Assembly: GCA_949298505.1 (NCBI GenBank)
Contig: CASFWW010000021.1
Span: 1 to 35,431 of the forward strand
Reading direction: 5' to 3'
From: Ornithoclostridium sp949298505
GTDB taxonomy: Bacteria > Bacillota > Clostridia > Christensenellales > UBA3700
DNA: 35,431 nt
The position numbers and the translations under genes are program-made. Below are positions 24,411 through 32,900 of this stretch, piece by piece. Numbering within the stretch: the first letter of the stretch is position 1; each line of letters starts with the position of its first letter. The notes beneath the pieces were generated by a model, which saw nothing but the letters and a program-made list of their open reading frames with translations, did not search any database and had not been told where the DNA came from.

Positions 24411-25427
24411 ATGGACGACAGATTGTCAGACCGCAAAAAGAAAGTGCTTCAGGCGCTCGTCGACAGTTACATCAACGATCCTCAGCCGATATCTTCGTCT
24501 GCAATTCAGTCCAGATATATGCCTGAAGTTTCCTCCGCAACGATAAGAAGCGAACTGGCGACGCTCGAAGAACTGGGGTATCTCGTTCAGCCGCACGTCA
24601 GCAGCGGCAGAGTTCCTTCGTCAAAGGCGTACAGATTTTACGTCGACAGCATGATAGACGAGGGGAGCGATGACGCAGAGGCGCTCAAAGAGAGGTTTGA
24701 GGTAAACTTCAAGACGGTAGAAGAACTGGTCAGAAATACCGCCAAGGTGGTCAGTGACGCGACCAATTACACGTCGATGATGGTCTTTACGGGCACTGAC
24801 AAAGTGGTTGTCAAAGAAGTCAGGCTCGTCGATCTCCTTGACGGAAACGCCTTAGTCGTCATCATCACGGACAGCGGAGTGCTGAAAGACAAGATGGTTG
24901 CGATCCCGGACAACGCAGACGGCGCATACGTTGACATAGCAGGCAAGCTTCTGAACGCGACGTTCGCCGGCAAGAACCTAGCGGAAATACAGCATTACCG
25001 CGAACCGATGGAGCAGAATTTCCAGGCGTACAGAGACTTGTTCAGACAGGTCGTCGACATGATCGATGAGTACAGGAAGAACAGAGAAAGCCAGCTTTAC
25101 GTCGAGGGCGAGGACAAGATATTCGAGTACCCTGAATCGAGAGACGTCGACAACGTGAGAAGCTTCGTGTCCATAATCTCCAAAAAGGAAAAGCTGCACG
25201 ACCTCGTCAGAGGCGACGGAGACGTGGAATTCGAAGTCAAGATCGGAGACGAAGAATCGGAAGATCTGAAAAATATGGCGCTGGTCACCGCAAAATATAT
25301 TGTGGAAGGCAAAGAGGTGGGTCACGTGGGCGTGATAGGACCTCAGAGAATGGATTATAAAAAAGTTATGTCCGTGTTGCGCAGACTTGGAAGCGCGCTG
25401 GACAACGGCGGAGACGAAAATGACTGA
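24411..25427 (+). CDS. hrcA: HrcA, heat-inducible transcription repressor
   Basis: Binds CIRCE with help from GroEL and represses class I chaperone genes. The 338-residue protein begins with the winged helix (DRKKKVLQALVDSYINDPQP, then ATIRSELATLEELGYL and PHVSSGRVPSSKAYRFYVD), followed by the GAF-like middle domain and the C-terminal dimerisation segment with GVIGPQRMDYKKVMSVL. GGAGGG at 24401-24406 selects the ATG at 24411; an in-frame TTG nine codons earlier has no such site. It opens the hrcA-grpE-dnaK-dnaJ operon and its CIRCE makes it self-repressing. Confidence 0.96.
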   Translation: MDDRLSDRKKKVLQALVDSYINDPQPISSSAIQSRYMPEVSSATIRSELATLEELGYLVQPHVSSGRVPSSKAYRFYVDSMIDEGSDDAEALKERFEVNFKTVEELVRNTAKVVSDATNYTSMMVFTGTDKVVVKEVRLVDLLDGNALVVIITDSGVLKDKMVAIPDNADGAYVDIAGKLLNATFAGKNLAEIQHYREPMEQNFQAYRDLFRQVVDMIDEYRKNRESQLYVEGEDKIFEYPESRDVDNVRSFVSIISKKEKLHDLVRGDGDVEFEVKIGDEESEDLKNMALVTAKYIVEGKEVGHVGVIGPQRMDYKKVMSVLRRLGSALDNGGDEND

Positions 25428-25974
25428 AAAGAAAAAGAAAACCGTAAAATCAGAAGAAACCGCAAAAGAAAGCGAACTTGAAGCAGAAGAAGTCGTGAAA
25501 GAAGCGCTTGACGAAAATGCGCAGGAAGGAGAAGCGAAAGCAGGAGAAAACGATGAGCAGGACGCGGCGATGAAGGAACTTTTCGCGAGATACGTAAGGC
25601 TTCAGGCGGATTTCGAAAATTACAAGAAACGCAACAAAGAGACCGCAAAAGTGATGTACGAAGAGGGCGTTGCCGATGTGATAGAAGGCATACTTCCCAC
25701 TCTCGACAATCTGGAAATGGCGATCCTTTCTCAGAAGGACGAATCCTTCAGACAGGGACTGGAACTGGTCAGGAAAGCTTTTCTTGACGCGCTGGCAAGA
25801 TACGGCGTTCAGGAAATAGAAGCGCTCGGCAAGGAATTCGATCCCAACGTGCACGAAGCGGTGATGAACCGCGACGACCCCGAAAACGCGGGCAAAGTCG
25901 TAGAAGTGCTCAAAAAAGGTTACATCCGCAACGGCAAGGTGCTCCGTCACCCTCTGGTAGTTGTGGGACAATAA
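25420..25974 (+). CDS. grpE: GrpE, DnaK nucleotide-exchange factor
   Basis: Releases ADP from DnaK. The 184-residue protein has a charged, Glu/Lys-rich N-terminus (residues 1-~50), the long coiled-coil helix (FARYVRLQADFENYKKRNKET) and the C-terminal beta domain (ALGKEFDPNVHEAVMN, VLKKGYIRNGKVLRHPLVVV). The ATG at 25420 overlaps the hrcA stop by 8 bases and has GGAG just upstream, suggesting translational coupling. Confidence 0.96.
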   Translation: MTEKKKKTVKSEETAKESELEAEEVVKEALDENAQEGEAKAGENDEQDAAMKELFARYVRLQADFENYKKRNKETAKVMYEEGVADVIEGILPTLDNLEMAILSQKDESFRQGLELVRKAFLDALARYGVQEIEALGKEFDPNVHEAVMNRDDPENAGKVVEVLKKGYIRNGKVLRHPLVVVGQ

Positions 25975-26005
25975 TATAAAATACAATCAAAAGGAGTATA
26001 TTGTT

Positions 26006-27856
26006 ATGGCAAAAATAATCGGCATCGACCTCGGTACTACAAACTCGTGCGTAGCCGTTATGGAAGGCGGCGAAGCTACCGTTATCGCCAATAAAGAAGG
26101 CGCAAGAACGACCCCGTCCGTTGTTGGTTTCGCCAAGAGCGGAGAGAGACTGGTGGGTCAGGTTGCAAAGAGACAGGCGGTTGCCAACGCAAGCCGTACG
26201 GTCAGTTCCATAAAGAGACATATGGGCAGCGATTACAAGGTGAAGATTGACGACAAGAGCTATTCTCCTCAGGAGATCAGCGCAATGATCCTCACCAAAC
26301 TCAAGAACGACGCTGAGTCTTATCTGGGAGAAAAGGTGACTCAGGCGGTCATCACGGTGCCTGCATACTTCACCGACAGCCAGAGACAGGCGACCAAGGA
26401 CGCAGGCAAGATTGCCGGTCTCGAAGTCCTCAGAATAATCAACGAGCCTACCGCTGCGGCGCTCGCCTACGGTCTTGACAAGGGCGAGAACAAGGGACAG
26501 AAAGTCCTCATTTACGACCTCGGCGGCGGCACGTTCGACGTTTCCATCCTCGAGATCGAAGACGGCGTGTTCGAAGTGCTTGCGACCAACGGCGATACGA
26601 TGCTGGGCGGCGACGACTTCGACAAACGCATCATGGATTACATCCTTCAGGAGTTCGAAAAGAAAGAGGGCATAAAGATCAGCGACGCGGCGACGTTGCA
26701 GAGAGTGAAGGAAGCGGCTGAAAAGGCGAAGATAGAGCTTTCCGGTGTGACCAGCACCAATATCAATCTGCCGTTCATCGCAATGGGCGCGGACGGACCC
26801 AAGCATATTGACATGGATCTTTCGAGAGCCAAATTCGACGCGCTGACAAGCGACCTCGTGACCAGGACAATCACCCCGATGAAAAAGGCTATGGCGGACG
26901 CGGGTCTGACCAACGCTGATATCTCCAAGGTCATTCTCGTCGGCGGTTCCACCAGGATCCCTGCAGTCATCGAGGCTGTCAAGAACATCACCGGCAAAGA
27001 GCCGTTCAAGGGTATCAACCCGGACGAATGCGTTGCGCTCGGCGCGGCGATCCAGGGCGGCGTGCTCGGCGGAGAAGTCAAGGACGTTCTTCTTCTCGAC
27101 GTGACCCCGCTTTCTCTCGGCATTGAGACGATGGGCGGCGTGTTCACCAAGCTGATCGAAAGGAACACCACCATTCCTACCTCAAAGTCTCAGGTATTTT
27201 CGACCGCGGCAGACAATCAGCCCGCCGTCGACATCAGAGTGCTTCAGGGCGAAAGACCGATGGCGAACGACAACAAGGAACTCGGACGCTTCCAGCTCGA
27301 CGGAATCCCCCCGGCACCGAGAGGCGTTCCGCAGATCGAAGTCACCTTCGATATCGACGCGAACGGCATAGTCAACGTCAAAGCGGTTGACAAGGGCACG
27401 GGCAAGACTCAGAGCGTCACGATCACATCTTCCACCAATCTTTCGGACGCAGACATCGACAAGGCGGTCAAAGAGGCTGAGAAGTATGCTGAAGAGGACA
27501 AGAAGCGCAAAGAACTCGTCGACGCGAAGAACGACGCGGATCAGATGATATTCGCCACCGAAAAGGCAATGAAAGAGAGCGAAGACAAGCTGAGCGAAGA
27601 GGACAAGACCACTTTGAAAGAGGCTTGCGAGCAGGCGAAGAAAGACCTTGAAGCGGCTGACACCGCTGAAAAGGCGAGAGCGGTCATCGAAGAACTCAGC
27701 AAGAAGAACGCGCCGATATTCACCAAGCTGTATCAGGCGTCTCAGCAGGAAGCCCAGGCGAATGCAAACTCCAATGACGGACAGACCGGCGGCGCGCAGG
27801 GCGGAAGCGACGATATCATCATCGACAACGACGACAACAACGGCGGCAACAACTGA
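26006..27856 (+). CDS. dnaK: DnaK, Hsp70 chaperone
   Basis: An ATP-driven folding chaperone that works with DnaJ and GrpE. The 616-residue length fits the Gram-positive form, which lacks a ~24-residue ATPase insert found in proteobacterial DnaK. Visible signatures are IGIDLGTTNSCVAVMEGG, IYDLGGGTFDVSILEI, VILVGGSTRIPAV, the linker VKDVLLLDVTPLSLGIETMGG and the substrate-binding domain ending in a Gly/Asn/Asp-rich tail. AAGGAG (25991-25996) selects the ATG at 26006; the longer open frame is inside grpE. Confidence 0.98.
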   Translation: MAKIIGIDLGTTNSCVAVMEGGEATVIANKEGARTTPSVVGFAKSGERLVGQVAKRQAVANASRTVSSIKRHMGSDYKVKIDDKSYSPQEISAMILTKLKNDAESYLGEKVTQAVITVPAYFTDSQRQATKDAGKIAGLEVLRIINEPTAAALAYGLDKGENKGQKVLIYDLGGGTFDVSILEIEDGVFEVLATNGDTMLGGDDFDKRIMDYILQEFEKKEGIKISDAATLQRVKEAAEKAKIELSGVTSTNINLPFIAMGADGPKHIDMDLSRAKFDALTSDLVTRTITPMKKAMADAGLTNADISKVILVGGSTRIPAVIEAVKNITGKEPFKGINPDECVALGAAIQGGVLGGEVKDVLLLDVTPLSLGIETMGGVFTKLIERNTTIPTSKSQVFSTAADNQPAVDIRVLQGERPMANDNKELGRFQLDGIPPAPRGVPQIEVTFDIDANGIVNVKAVDKGTGKTQSVTITSSTNLSDADIDKAVKEAEKYAEEDKKRKELVDAKNDADQMIFATEKAMKESEDKLSEEDKTTLKEACEQAKKDLEAADTAEKARAVIEELSKKNAPIFTKLYQASQQEAQANANSNDGQTGGAQGGSDDIIIDNDDNNGGNN

Positions 27857-27874
27857 AAAACAACGTGATCTGCG

Positions 27875-27892
27875 GGGCGGAGAGATCCGCCC
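27875..27892 (+). other. hairpin between dnaK and dnaJ
   Basis: GGGCGG-N6-CCGCCC with no T tract, in the 56-base dnaK-dnaJ gap. It may be a processing or stability element that sets the DnaK:DnaJ ratio. Confidence 0.45.
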
Positions 27893-27912
27893 TGTAAGAC
27901 TGTAAATAGATT

Positions 27913-29034
27913 ATGGCAAAGAATTATTACGAGATCCTCGGCGTTGACAAGGACGCGGACGAAGAGACCATCAAAAAGGCGTACAGAAAGCTGGCGATGA
28001 AATATCACCCTGACAGATATTCCACCGCAAGCGAAGCCGAAAAGAAACAGGCCGAGGAAAAATTCAAAGAGATAAACGAAGCGCACGACGTGCTTTCAGA
28101 CCCTCAGAAACGTAGCAACTACGACACCTACGGCAGTCCTGACGGACCGCAGTTCGGCGGCGCGGGCGGAAGTTATGGCGGTTTCGGCGGAGACTTCGGC
28201 AGTTTTTCGGATATATTCAGCGAACTGTTCGGTTTCGGCAACCGAGGAGCGAATCCCAACGCGCCGAGGAACGGCGAAGATATTTCCGTAAGGCTCAACC
28301 TGACTTTTGAGGAAGCATATTTCGGCGTTACCAAGCAGATACGCGTGATGCGCGACGAAGAATGTCCTGACTGTCACGGCACGGGCGCAAAAGACGCTTC
28401 GTCGGTGACGGTATGTCCTTACTGCAAGGGCACCGGCTATATCAGACGCGCGCAGAACTCTCCGTTCGGACAGAGGATCGTCCAGAGCGTATGTCCGCAT
28501 TGCGGAGGCAAAGGCAAGGTCGTTGCAGACAAGTGCAGGACATGCAAGGGCAACGGTTATATGCGCAAAGAAGGCGTGGTGACCGTCAAGATCCCGGCAG
28601 GTGTGGACACCGGCATGAACGTCATCGTCCGCAACGAGGGCAACTGCGGCAGGAACGGAGGCAGAAAGGGCAGCCTTGTGTTGGTCATCTACGTGCAGGA
28701 GCATCCGCGTTTCAAACGTATGGGCAGCGACCTTTACATGGAAATGCCCGTCAGCTTCTACAACGCCGCCGTGGGCTGCAAAGTCGAGATCGACACGCCC
28801 AAGGGCAAGACAGTCTGCACGATACCCGAAGCTACGCAGTCGGGCACCAAGATACGCATCAAAGGCTACGGCATGAAAAAGAGCCAGAGAGAGGAATACG
28901 GCGACATGTACATCACGATACGCGTCGAAACTCCGAGGGGGTTAAGCCGCAAACAACAGCAGGCGCTTCTCGAGTTTGAAAATTCGCTTTCGGAAACGCA
29001 GTATCCGCAGATACGCAGATTCAAAAAAGACTGA
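27913..29034 (+). CDS. dnaJ: DnaJ, Hsp40 co-chaperone
   Basis: Delivers clients to DnaK and triggers its ATPase. The 373-residue protein has the J domain with HPD (32-34), a Gly/Phe-rich linker (GGAGGSYGGFGGDFGSF), four zinc-binding CxxCxGxG-type repeats (CPDCHGTG, CPYCKGTG, CPHCGGKG, CRTCKGNG) and a C-terminal substrate domain (IPEATQSGTKIRIKGYGM). No clear Shine-Dalgarno precedes the ATG. It is followed by a strong terminator, which separates it from the prmA group it normally adjoins. Confidence 0.97.
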   Translation: MAKNYYEILGVDKDADEETIKKAYRKLAMKYHPDRYSTASEAEKKQAEEKFKEINEAHDVLSDPQKRSNYDTYGSPDGPQFGGAGGSYGGFGGDFGSFSDIFSELFGFGNRGANPNAPRNGEDISVRLNLTFEEAYFGVTKQIRVMRDEECPDCHGTGAKDASSVTVCPYCKGTGYIRRAQNSPFGQRIVQSVCPHCGGKGKVVADKCRTCKGNGYMRKEGVVTVKIPAGVDTGMNVIVRNEGNCGRNGGRKGSLVLVIYVQEHPRFKRMGSDLYMEMPVSFYNAAVGCKVEIDTPKGKTVCTIPEATQSGTKIRIKGYGMKKSQREEYGDMYITIRVETPRGLSRKQQQALLEFENSLSETQYPQIRRFKKD

Positions 29035-29047
29035 TAAATCAGATTGC

Positions 29048-29073
29048 AGCCGCTCCGCAAGGGGCGGTTTTTT
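29048..29073 (+). terminator. terminator of the hrcA-dnaJ operon
   Basis: CCGCTCC-GCAA-GGGGCGG stem-loop with a GNRA loop, then six T residues followed by CATGC. Confidence 0.93.
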
Positions 29074-29163
29074 CATGCGACCGGTGCTTACGGCTCGCGG
29101 CGGTCCTGTTGACGGAAATCAAACGCGGTACTGTAAAATTTATCGTAAAACAATAAATTTATA

Positions 29164-29191
29164 TTGAATTTCGGAAAATATGATGTATAAT
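29164..29191 (+). promoter_or_regulatory. promoter of the DUF2975/XRE pair
   Basis: TTGAAT (29164-29169), 16-base spacer, TATAAT (29186-29191). The -10 is 27 bases before the ATG at 29219, leaving room for GGAG at 29209-29212. Confidence 0.72.
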
Positions 29192-29218
29192 GTAATTATC
29201 AAAATAACGGAGAAGTCT

Positions 29219-29704
29219 ATGAAAAATCTGCAATTATCCATAATGCTCAAATGCGCTATATGCGTTTTCTTTATGTGTGGTTTTATAATTTGCGCATGCT
29301 GGTATCCTTTCAGCGTGCCGCTGTTTACGACAGGCCCTGCATCCGATCTGCCCGTTCCGGCAGTGGTGGCGATATGGACTCAGATCGCGTTTTACTGGGC
29401 GGTGTCCATACCGTGTTTCGTGATCCTGATACTATTCTGGAAGGTGACCGATTCAATAGTACTTGACGAATTTTTCAGCTACAAAACCGCAAAAGAGATA
29501 AAGATGTGCGCGATCATTTTATTTGTCGACATTCTGATATACGTCATCGGAAACACGATGATCATGTTCAACTGGAACGATACGGCGGCGGTGAATTACG
29601 GCGTAGCAATTCTTGGGCTTGCGGTTACGGGCGTGTTTTACGCGCTGTCTCATTTTGTATCCAAAGCGGCTGAGTATAAAGCGGACACGGAGGGACTGAT
29701 CTGA
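29219..29704 (+). CDS. DUF2975-type four-helix membrane protein
   Basis: The 161-residue protein has four hydrophobic segments (about 8-28, 48-72, 95-115 and 125-145) joined by short loops, with the pattern of the DUF2975 family (the loop DEFFSYKTAKEIKMCA between helices 2 and 3 is characteristic). Function is unknown; the family is commonly encoded beside a small XRE regulator, as here. The ATG at 29219 is chosen because GGAG lies 6 bases before it; the in-frame ATG codons at 29180 and 29183 overlap the -10 element. Family assignment is by recall. Confidence 0.75.
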   Translation: MKNLQLSIMLKCAICVFFMCGFIICACWYPFSVPLFTTGPASDLPVPAVVAIWTQIAFYWAVSIPCFVILILFWKVTDSIVLDEFFSYKTAKEIKMCAIILFVDILIYVIGNTMIMFNWNDTAAVNYGVAILGLAVTGVFYALSHFVSKAAEYKADTEGLI

Positions 29705-29919
29705 TGATCGTCGTGAACGTAGACGTAATGCTTGCAAAGCGCAAGATGAGCGTGACCGAACTTTCGGAGAGGCTGGGGCTGACCATGGCGAACGCCTCTC
29801 TTCTGAAAAACGGGAAGATCAAGGCGATCAGGTTGTCCACGTTGGACAGGATATGCGAGATACTTGATTGTCAGCCCGGCGATATCCTTGAATACAGAGC
29901 TGACCGATATCAGCATTAA
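29704..29919 (+). CDS. small XRE/Cro-type regulator (YozG-like)
   Basis: A 71-residue DNA-binding protein consisting of little more than a helix-turn-helix: SVTELSERLGLTMANASLLK (about residues 16-35), then LSTLDRICEILDCQPGDILEY, the standard end of this family. Its ATG overlaps the stop of the DUF2975 gene by one base (TGATG), so the two are translationally coupled. It probably regulates its own operon; no operator can be identified. Confidence 0.88.
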   Translation: MIVVNVDVMLAKRKMSVTELSERLGLTMANASLLKNGKIKAIRLSTLDRICEILDCQPGDILEYRADRYQH

Positions 29920-29931
29920 AAGCGTTTATTT

Positions 29932-29968
29932 GCGCGCGCGAAACAATTGCATTACGCGCGCGCTTTGT
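29932..29968 (+). terminator. terminator hairpin of the XRE gene, overlapping the prmA promoter
   Basis: GCGCGCGCG (29932-29940) pairs perfectly with CGCGCGCGC (29955-29963) around a 14-base loop and is followed by TTTGTTT. The loop holds the prmA -35 element and the right arm lies in its spacer. Confidence 0.75.
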
Positions 29969-29975
29969 TTATAAT
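29947..29975 (+). promoter_or_regulatory. prmA promoter, probably leaderless
   Basis: TTGCAT (29947-29952), 17-base spacer, TATAAT (29970-29975), then only six bases before the ATG at 29982, with no Shine-Dalgarno. Half of the spacer is alternating CG. Confidence 0.75.
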
Positions 29976-29981
29976 AAAATC

Positions 29982-30914
29982 ATGAAATACAAAGAACTTA
30001 CGGTCAATACGACCACTGAAGCAAGCGAACTCGTCGCGGACATCCTTTACAGCGCCGGCAGCAACGGCGTTAGCATTTTCGACAAAGAAGACTTTATAGA
30101 TCTGATGAAAAGCGACGTGATCTGGGATTACGTAGACGAATCCGTACTTGAGAAAAACGAGGTCGTCAAAGTCAAAGGCTATTTTGAAGAAGAAGGGTTC
30201 GACGCTGTAAGAAAGGGCGTCGAACAGGAACTCGCGCTGCTGAGAGAGAGAAGCGGTTTTCCTCTCGGTTCGCTTGAGATCTCCGTCGCGGACGTGGACG
30301 ACGAGGACTGGGCAAACGTATGGCGCAAGTACTATAAGCCTATACCGTGCGGCAGGGTCGTCATCGTGCCGGACTGGCTGACCTATGAGCCGGAGGGCGA
30401 CCAGAGGATCGTGCGCCTCGATCCCGGCATGGCGTTCGGTACGGGCGAGCACGAAAGCACTCGGATATGTCTGACCCTTTTGCAGAAAGAGGACGTGAAG
30501 GGCGCGCGCGTTGCCGATATCGGCACGGGCAGCGGCATACTGGCGATTGCGGCGGCGAAGTTGGACGCAAAAGAGGTCGACGCGTACGACATAGACGCCA
30601 CGGCTGTCAAAGTCGCCGAAAAGAACTGCGCGCACAACGGCGTCGACGGCATTGTGAAAGCCGAGTGCGGCAATCTTCTCGACAAATGCAGCGGAAGCTA
30701 CGACATATTGCTCGCAAACATTACCGCGGACATTTTGTCCGGCATGGCGCCCGACATAGGCAGATTCGTCAGAAAAGGCGGAGTGATCATAATTTCGGGC
30801 ATACTTCTGCCGTACGAAGAAAAGGTGAAAAAGGCGTTCGCCGCGGCAGGTCTTACGGCCAAGGAAAGACTTGAACAGGGCGAATGGTGCGGCTTCGCAT
30901 ATACGAGGAACTGA
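29982..30914 (+). CDS. prmA: ribosomal protein L11 methyltransferase
   Basis: Methylates ribosomal protein L11 with S-adenosylmethionine. The 310-residue protein has the small N-terminal L11-recognition domain, DEDWANVWRKYYKP, the catalytic-domain signature LDPGMAFGTGEHESTR, the SAM-binding VADIGTGSGILAIAA, and the substrate motif LLANITADIL, all diagnostic for PrmA. It follows dnaJ directly in many Bacillota; here a two-gene insertion separates them and prmA has its own promoter. Its stop overlaps the rsmE start (TGATG). Confidence 0.96.
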   Translation: MKYKELTVNTTTEASELVADILYSAGSNGVSIFDKEDFIDLMKSDVIWDYVDESVLEKNEVVKVKGYFEEEGFDAVRKGVEQELALLRERSGFPLGSLEISVADVDDEDWANVWRKYYKPIPCGRVVIVPDWLTYEPEGDQRIVRLDPGMAFGTGEHESTRICLTLLQKEDVKGARVADIGTGSGILAIAAAKLDAKEVDAYDIDATAVKVAEKNCAHNGVDGIVKAECGNLLDKCSGSYDILLANITADILSGMAPDIGRFVRKGGVIIISGILLPYEEKVKKAFAAAGLTAKERLEQGEWCGFAYTRN

Positions 30915-31639
30915 TGGAGATAAGAAGGTTTTTCGCTTCGCCGGGAGATATTGCGGGCGATAAGATATTCGTATCGGGCGAAGAGTTTTCGCATATGAAA
31001 GTACTCAGACAAAAAGTCGGGTACAAGGTCGTCGTTTGCACCGGCGACGGCAAGGACTACGAAGGCACGATCATTGAATTGAAGACAGACTGCGCGGTGG
31101 TGAAAGTCGACGACGTAAAAGACAATGAAAACGATCCCACCGTTGAGGTCACGCTTTTTCAGGCGCTTCCCAAGGGGGACAAGATGAGTCTGATCGTGCA
31201 GAAGTGCACAGAACTTGGAGCCGTAAGGATAGTCCCGTTTTTGTCGGAATTCACAGAAGAAGAAAAGTTCAACAGAGAACGCATGCAGCGCGTAGCGAAA
31301 GAAGCGTGCAAGCAATGCGGGCGTTCGCTTGTCTGCGAGGTCGGGGAACTTTGCAGGTTTTCGGATATGCTCGACGGACTCAAAGACTACGACTTGGTGA
31401 TAATGCCTTACGAGAACGCGCCTTCGGGCAGGATCGGAGACGTGAAAGGACTGAGAACCGCAAAGAAGATCGCCGTGATAATAGGCAGCGAAGGCGGCTT
31501 TTCAGATAGAGAAGTAAGCCTTGCGAAGGAGCGCGGCGCGGTGATAGTGAGCCTCGGCAAACGCATTTTAAGGTGCGAGACCGCAGGGTTTGTCGCGATT
31601 GCGCTGATCGGGTACGAGAGAGGTGAGCTGGGCGCATGA
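30914..31639 (+). CDS. rsmE: RsmE, 16S rRNA m3U1498 methyltransferase
   Basis: Methylates U1498 of 16S rRNA. The 241-residue protein has an N-terminal PUA-like RNA-binding domain (HMKVLRQKVGYKVVVCTGDG) and a C-terminal SPOUT methyltransferase domain with the knot motifs VIIGSEGGFSDREV and LGKRILRCETA. The ATG at 30914 overlaps the prmA stop and has GAGGA upstream; an earlier in-frame ATG at 30884 lies within prmA. The stop overlaps mtaB (ATGA). Confidence 0.95.
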   Translation: MEIRRFFASPGDIAGDKIFVSGEEFSHMKVLRQKVGYKVVVCTGDGKDYEGTIIELKTDCAVVKVDDVKDNENDPTVEVTLFQALPKGDKMSLIVQKCTELGAVRIVPFLSEFTEEEKFNRERMQRVAKEACKQCGRSLVCEVGELCRFSDMLDGLKDYDLVIMPYENAPSGRIGDVKGLRTAKKIAVIIGSEGGFSDREVSLAKERGAVIVSLGKRILRCETAGFVAIALIGYERGELGA

Positions 31640-32880
31640 AAATCGTCGTGTTCAACCTGGGGTGCAAGGTCAACAAATACGAGAGCGACAGCATCGCGCG
31701 CTCATTGAGAGAAAAGGGGCACGAAGTGGTTTGCGAACTGGAAAAAGCGGACCTCTATATCCTCAACACCTGCGCGGTGACCAATGAGGCGGAAAGAAAA
31801 TCGCGCCAGTGCGTCACTCGCTGTCTCAAACTCAACCCGGACGCTAAAGTCATCGTGACCGGTTGCGCTTCTCAGGCGGGCGCGGATCAGTTCGGAAGCA
31901 AAAAGGGAGTCACGTTCGTTTCGGGAGTTGCCGGAAAAAGCAGGATCGCGGAAGAACTCGAAAAGGTCGGCGTGACCGTAGACCCGCTCCCGACGGTTTA
32001 CGAAGAGATGAAAACGCCGTTCGTCGAGCGTACGCGCGCTTACGTAAAGGTGCAGGACGGCTGCGACAACTTCTGTTCGTATTGCCTGATCCCGTACCTG
32101 CGCGGCAGAAGCAGGTCGAGAGACCTTGCGGCGGTGGTCGCAGAATGCGAGGAACTTGCGAAAGACACCGGCGAGATAGTGTTGACCGGCATAGACCTTT
32201 CGTCTTACGGCAAAAATACGGGCAGTTCTCTGACTCGGCTTGTAAAAAGTCTTTCGGGCATAGATTGCCGCGTGAGACTGGGGTCTCTCGAACAGGGCGT
32301 CGTCGACGAGGAATTTTTAAAAGCGACTCAAGGTCTGAAAAAATTCTGTCCGCAGTTTCATCTTTCGCTTCAGAGCGGCAGCGACGCGGTATTGAAGAAG
32401 ATGAACAGGCATTACACGACTTGTGAGTATCTTTCCAAAGTCGAACTGATAAGAAAACATTACCCGTGCGCGAATATCACGACAGATCTTATCTGCGGTT
32501 TCCCGACCGAAACGGACGAAAATTTTGAGGAAACCACAGAGTTTTTGAAAAAAGTGCGTTTCGGGCAGGTGCACGTGTTCGGCTATTCCGCAAGAAAGGG
32601 AACGGTCGCGGCGAAATACAAGCTGCTTTCTCCCGAAACCGTAGCGAAAAGATGCGAGCAGGCGGGAAAGATCGCCTCTCAGCTTCACGAAAGCTACCTT
32701 GAAAGCGTGAAGGGAAAAACTCTTGAAGTTCTGTTTGAAGAGGAGCAGGACGGCTACGTCGTCGGTTACAGCCGCGAATACGTCAGGGTTTATTCAAAAG
32801 GCGCGCGAGCCGGCGAAATAAGAGAAGTGACCGCCGCGGACGTTTTCCGCGACGGAGTTATATCCGAACTTAACGAATAA
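31636..32880 (+). CDS. mtaB: MtaB, tRNA t6A37 methylthiotransferase
   Basis: A radical-SAM enzyme that converts t6A37 to ms2t6A in ANN-decoding tRNAs. The 414-residue protein has the UPF0004 domain with three cluster cysteines (C10 in NLGCKVNKYE, C46 in NTCAVTN, C77 in TGCASQ), the radical-SAM motif CDNFCSYC (C143, C147, C150), LSLQSGSDAVLKKMNRHY, and a C-terminal TRAM-like domain. NLGCKVN and the overall pattern fit MtaB rather than MiaB or RimO. It is the third gene of the prmA operon. Confidence 0.95.
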   Translation: MKIVVFNLGCKVNKYESDSIARSLREKGHEVVCELEKADLYILNTCAVTNEAERKSRQCVTRCLKLNPDAKVIVTGCASQAGADQFGSKKGVTFVSGVAGKSRIAEELEKVGVTVDPLPTVYEEMKTPFVERTRAYVKVQDGCDNFCSYCLIPYLRGRSRSRDLAAVVAECEELAKDTGEIVLTGIDLSSYGKNTGSSLTRLVKSLSGIDCRVRLGSLEQGVVDEEFLKATQGLKKFCPQFHLSLQSGSDAVLKKMNRHYTTCEYLSKVELIRKHYPCANITTDLICGFPTETDENFEETTEFLKKVRFGQVHVFGYSARKGTVAAKYKLLSPETVAKRCEQAGKIASQLHESYLESVKGKTLEVLFEEEQDGYVVGYSREYVRVYSKGARAGEIREVTAADVFRDGVISELNE

Positions 32881-32900
32881 AACAATTCAGGAGGAAAACC

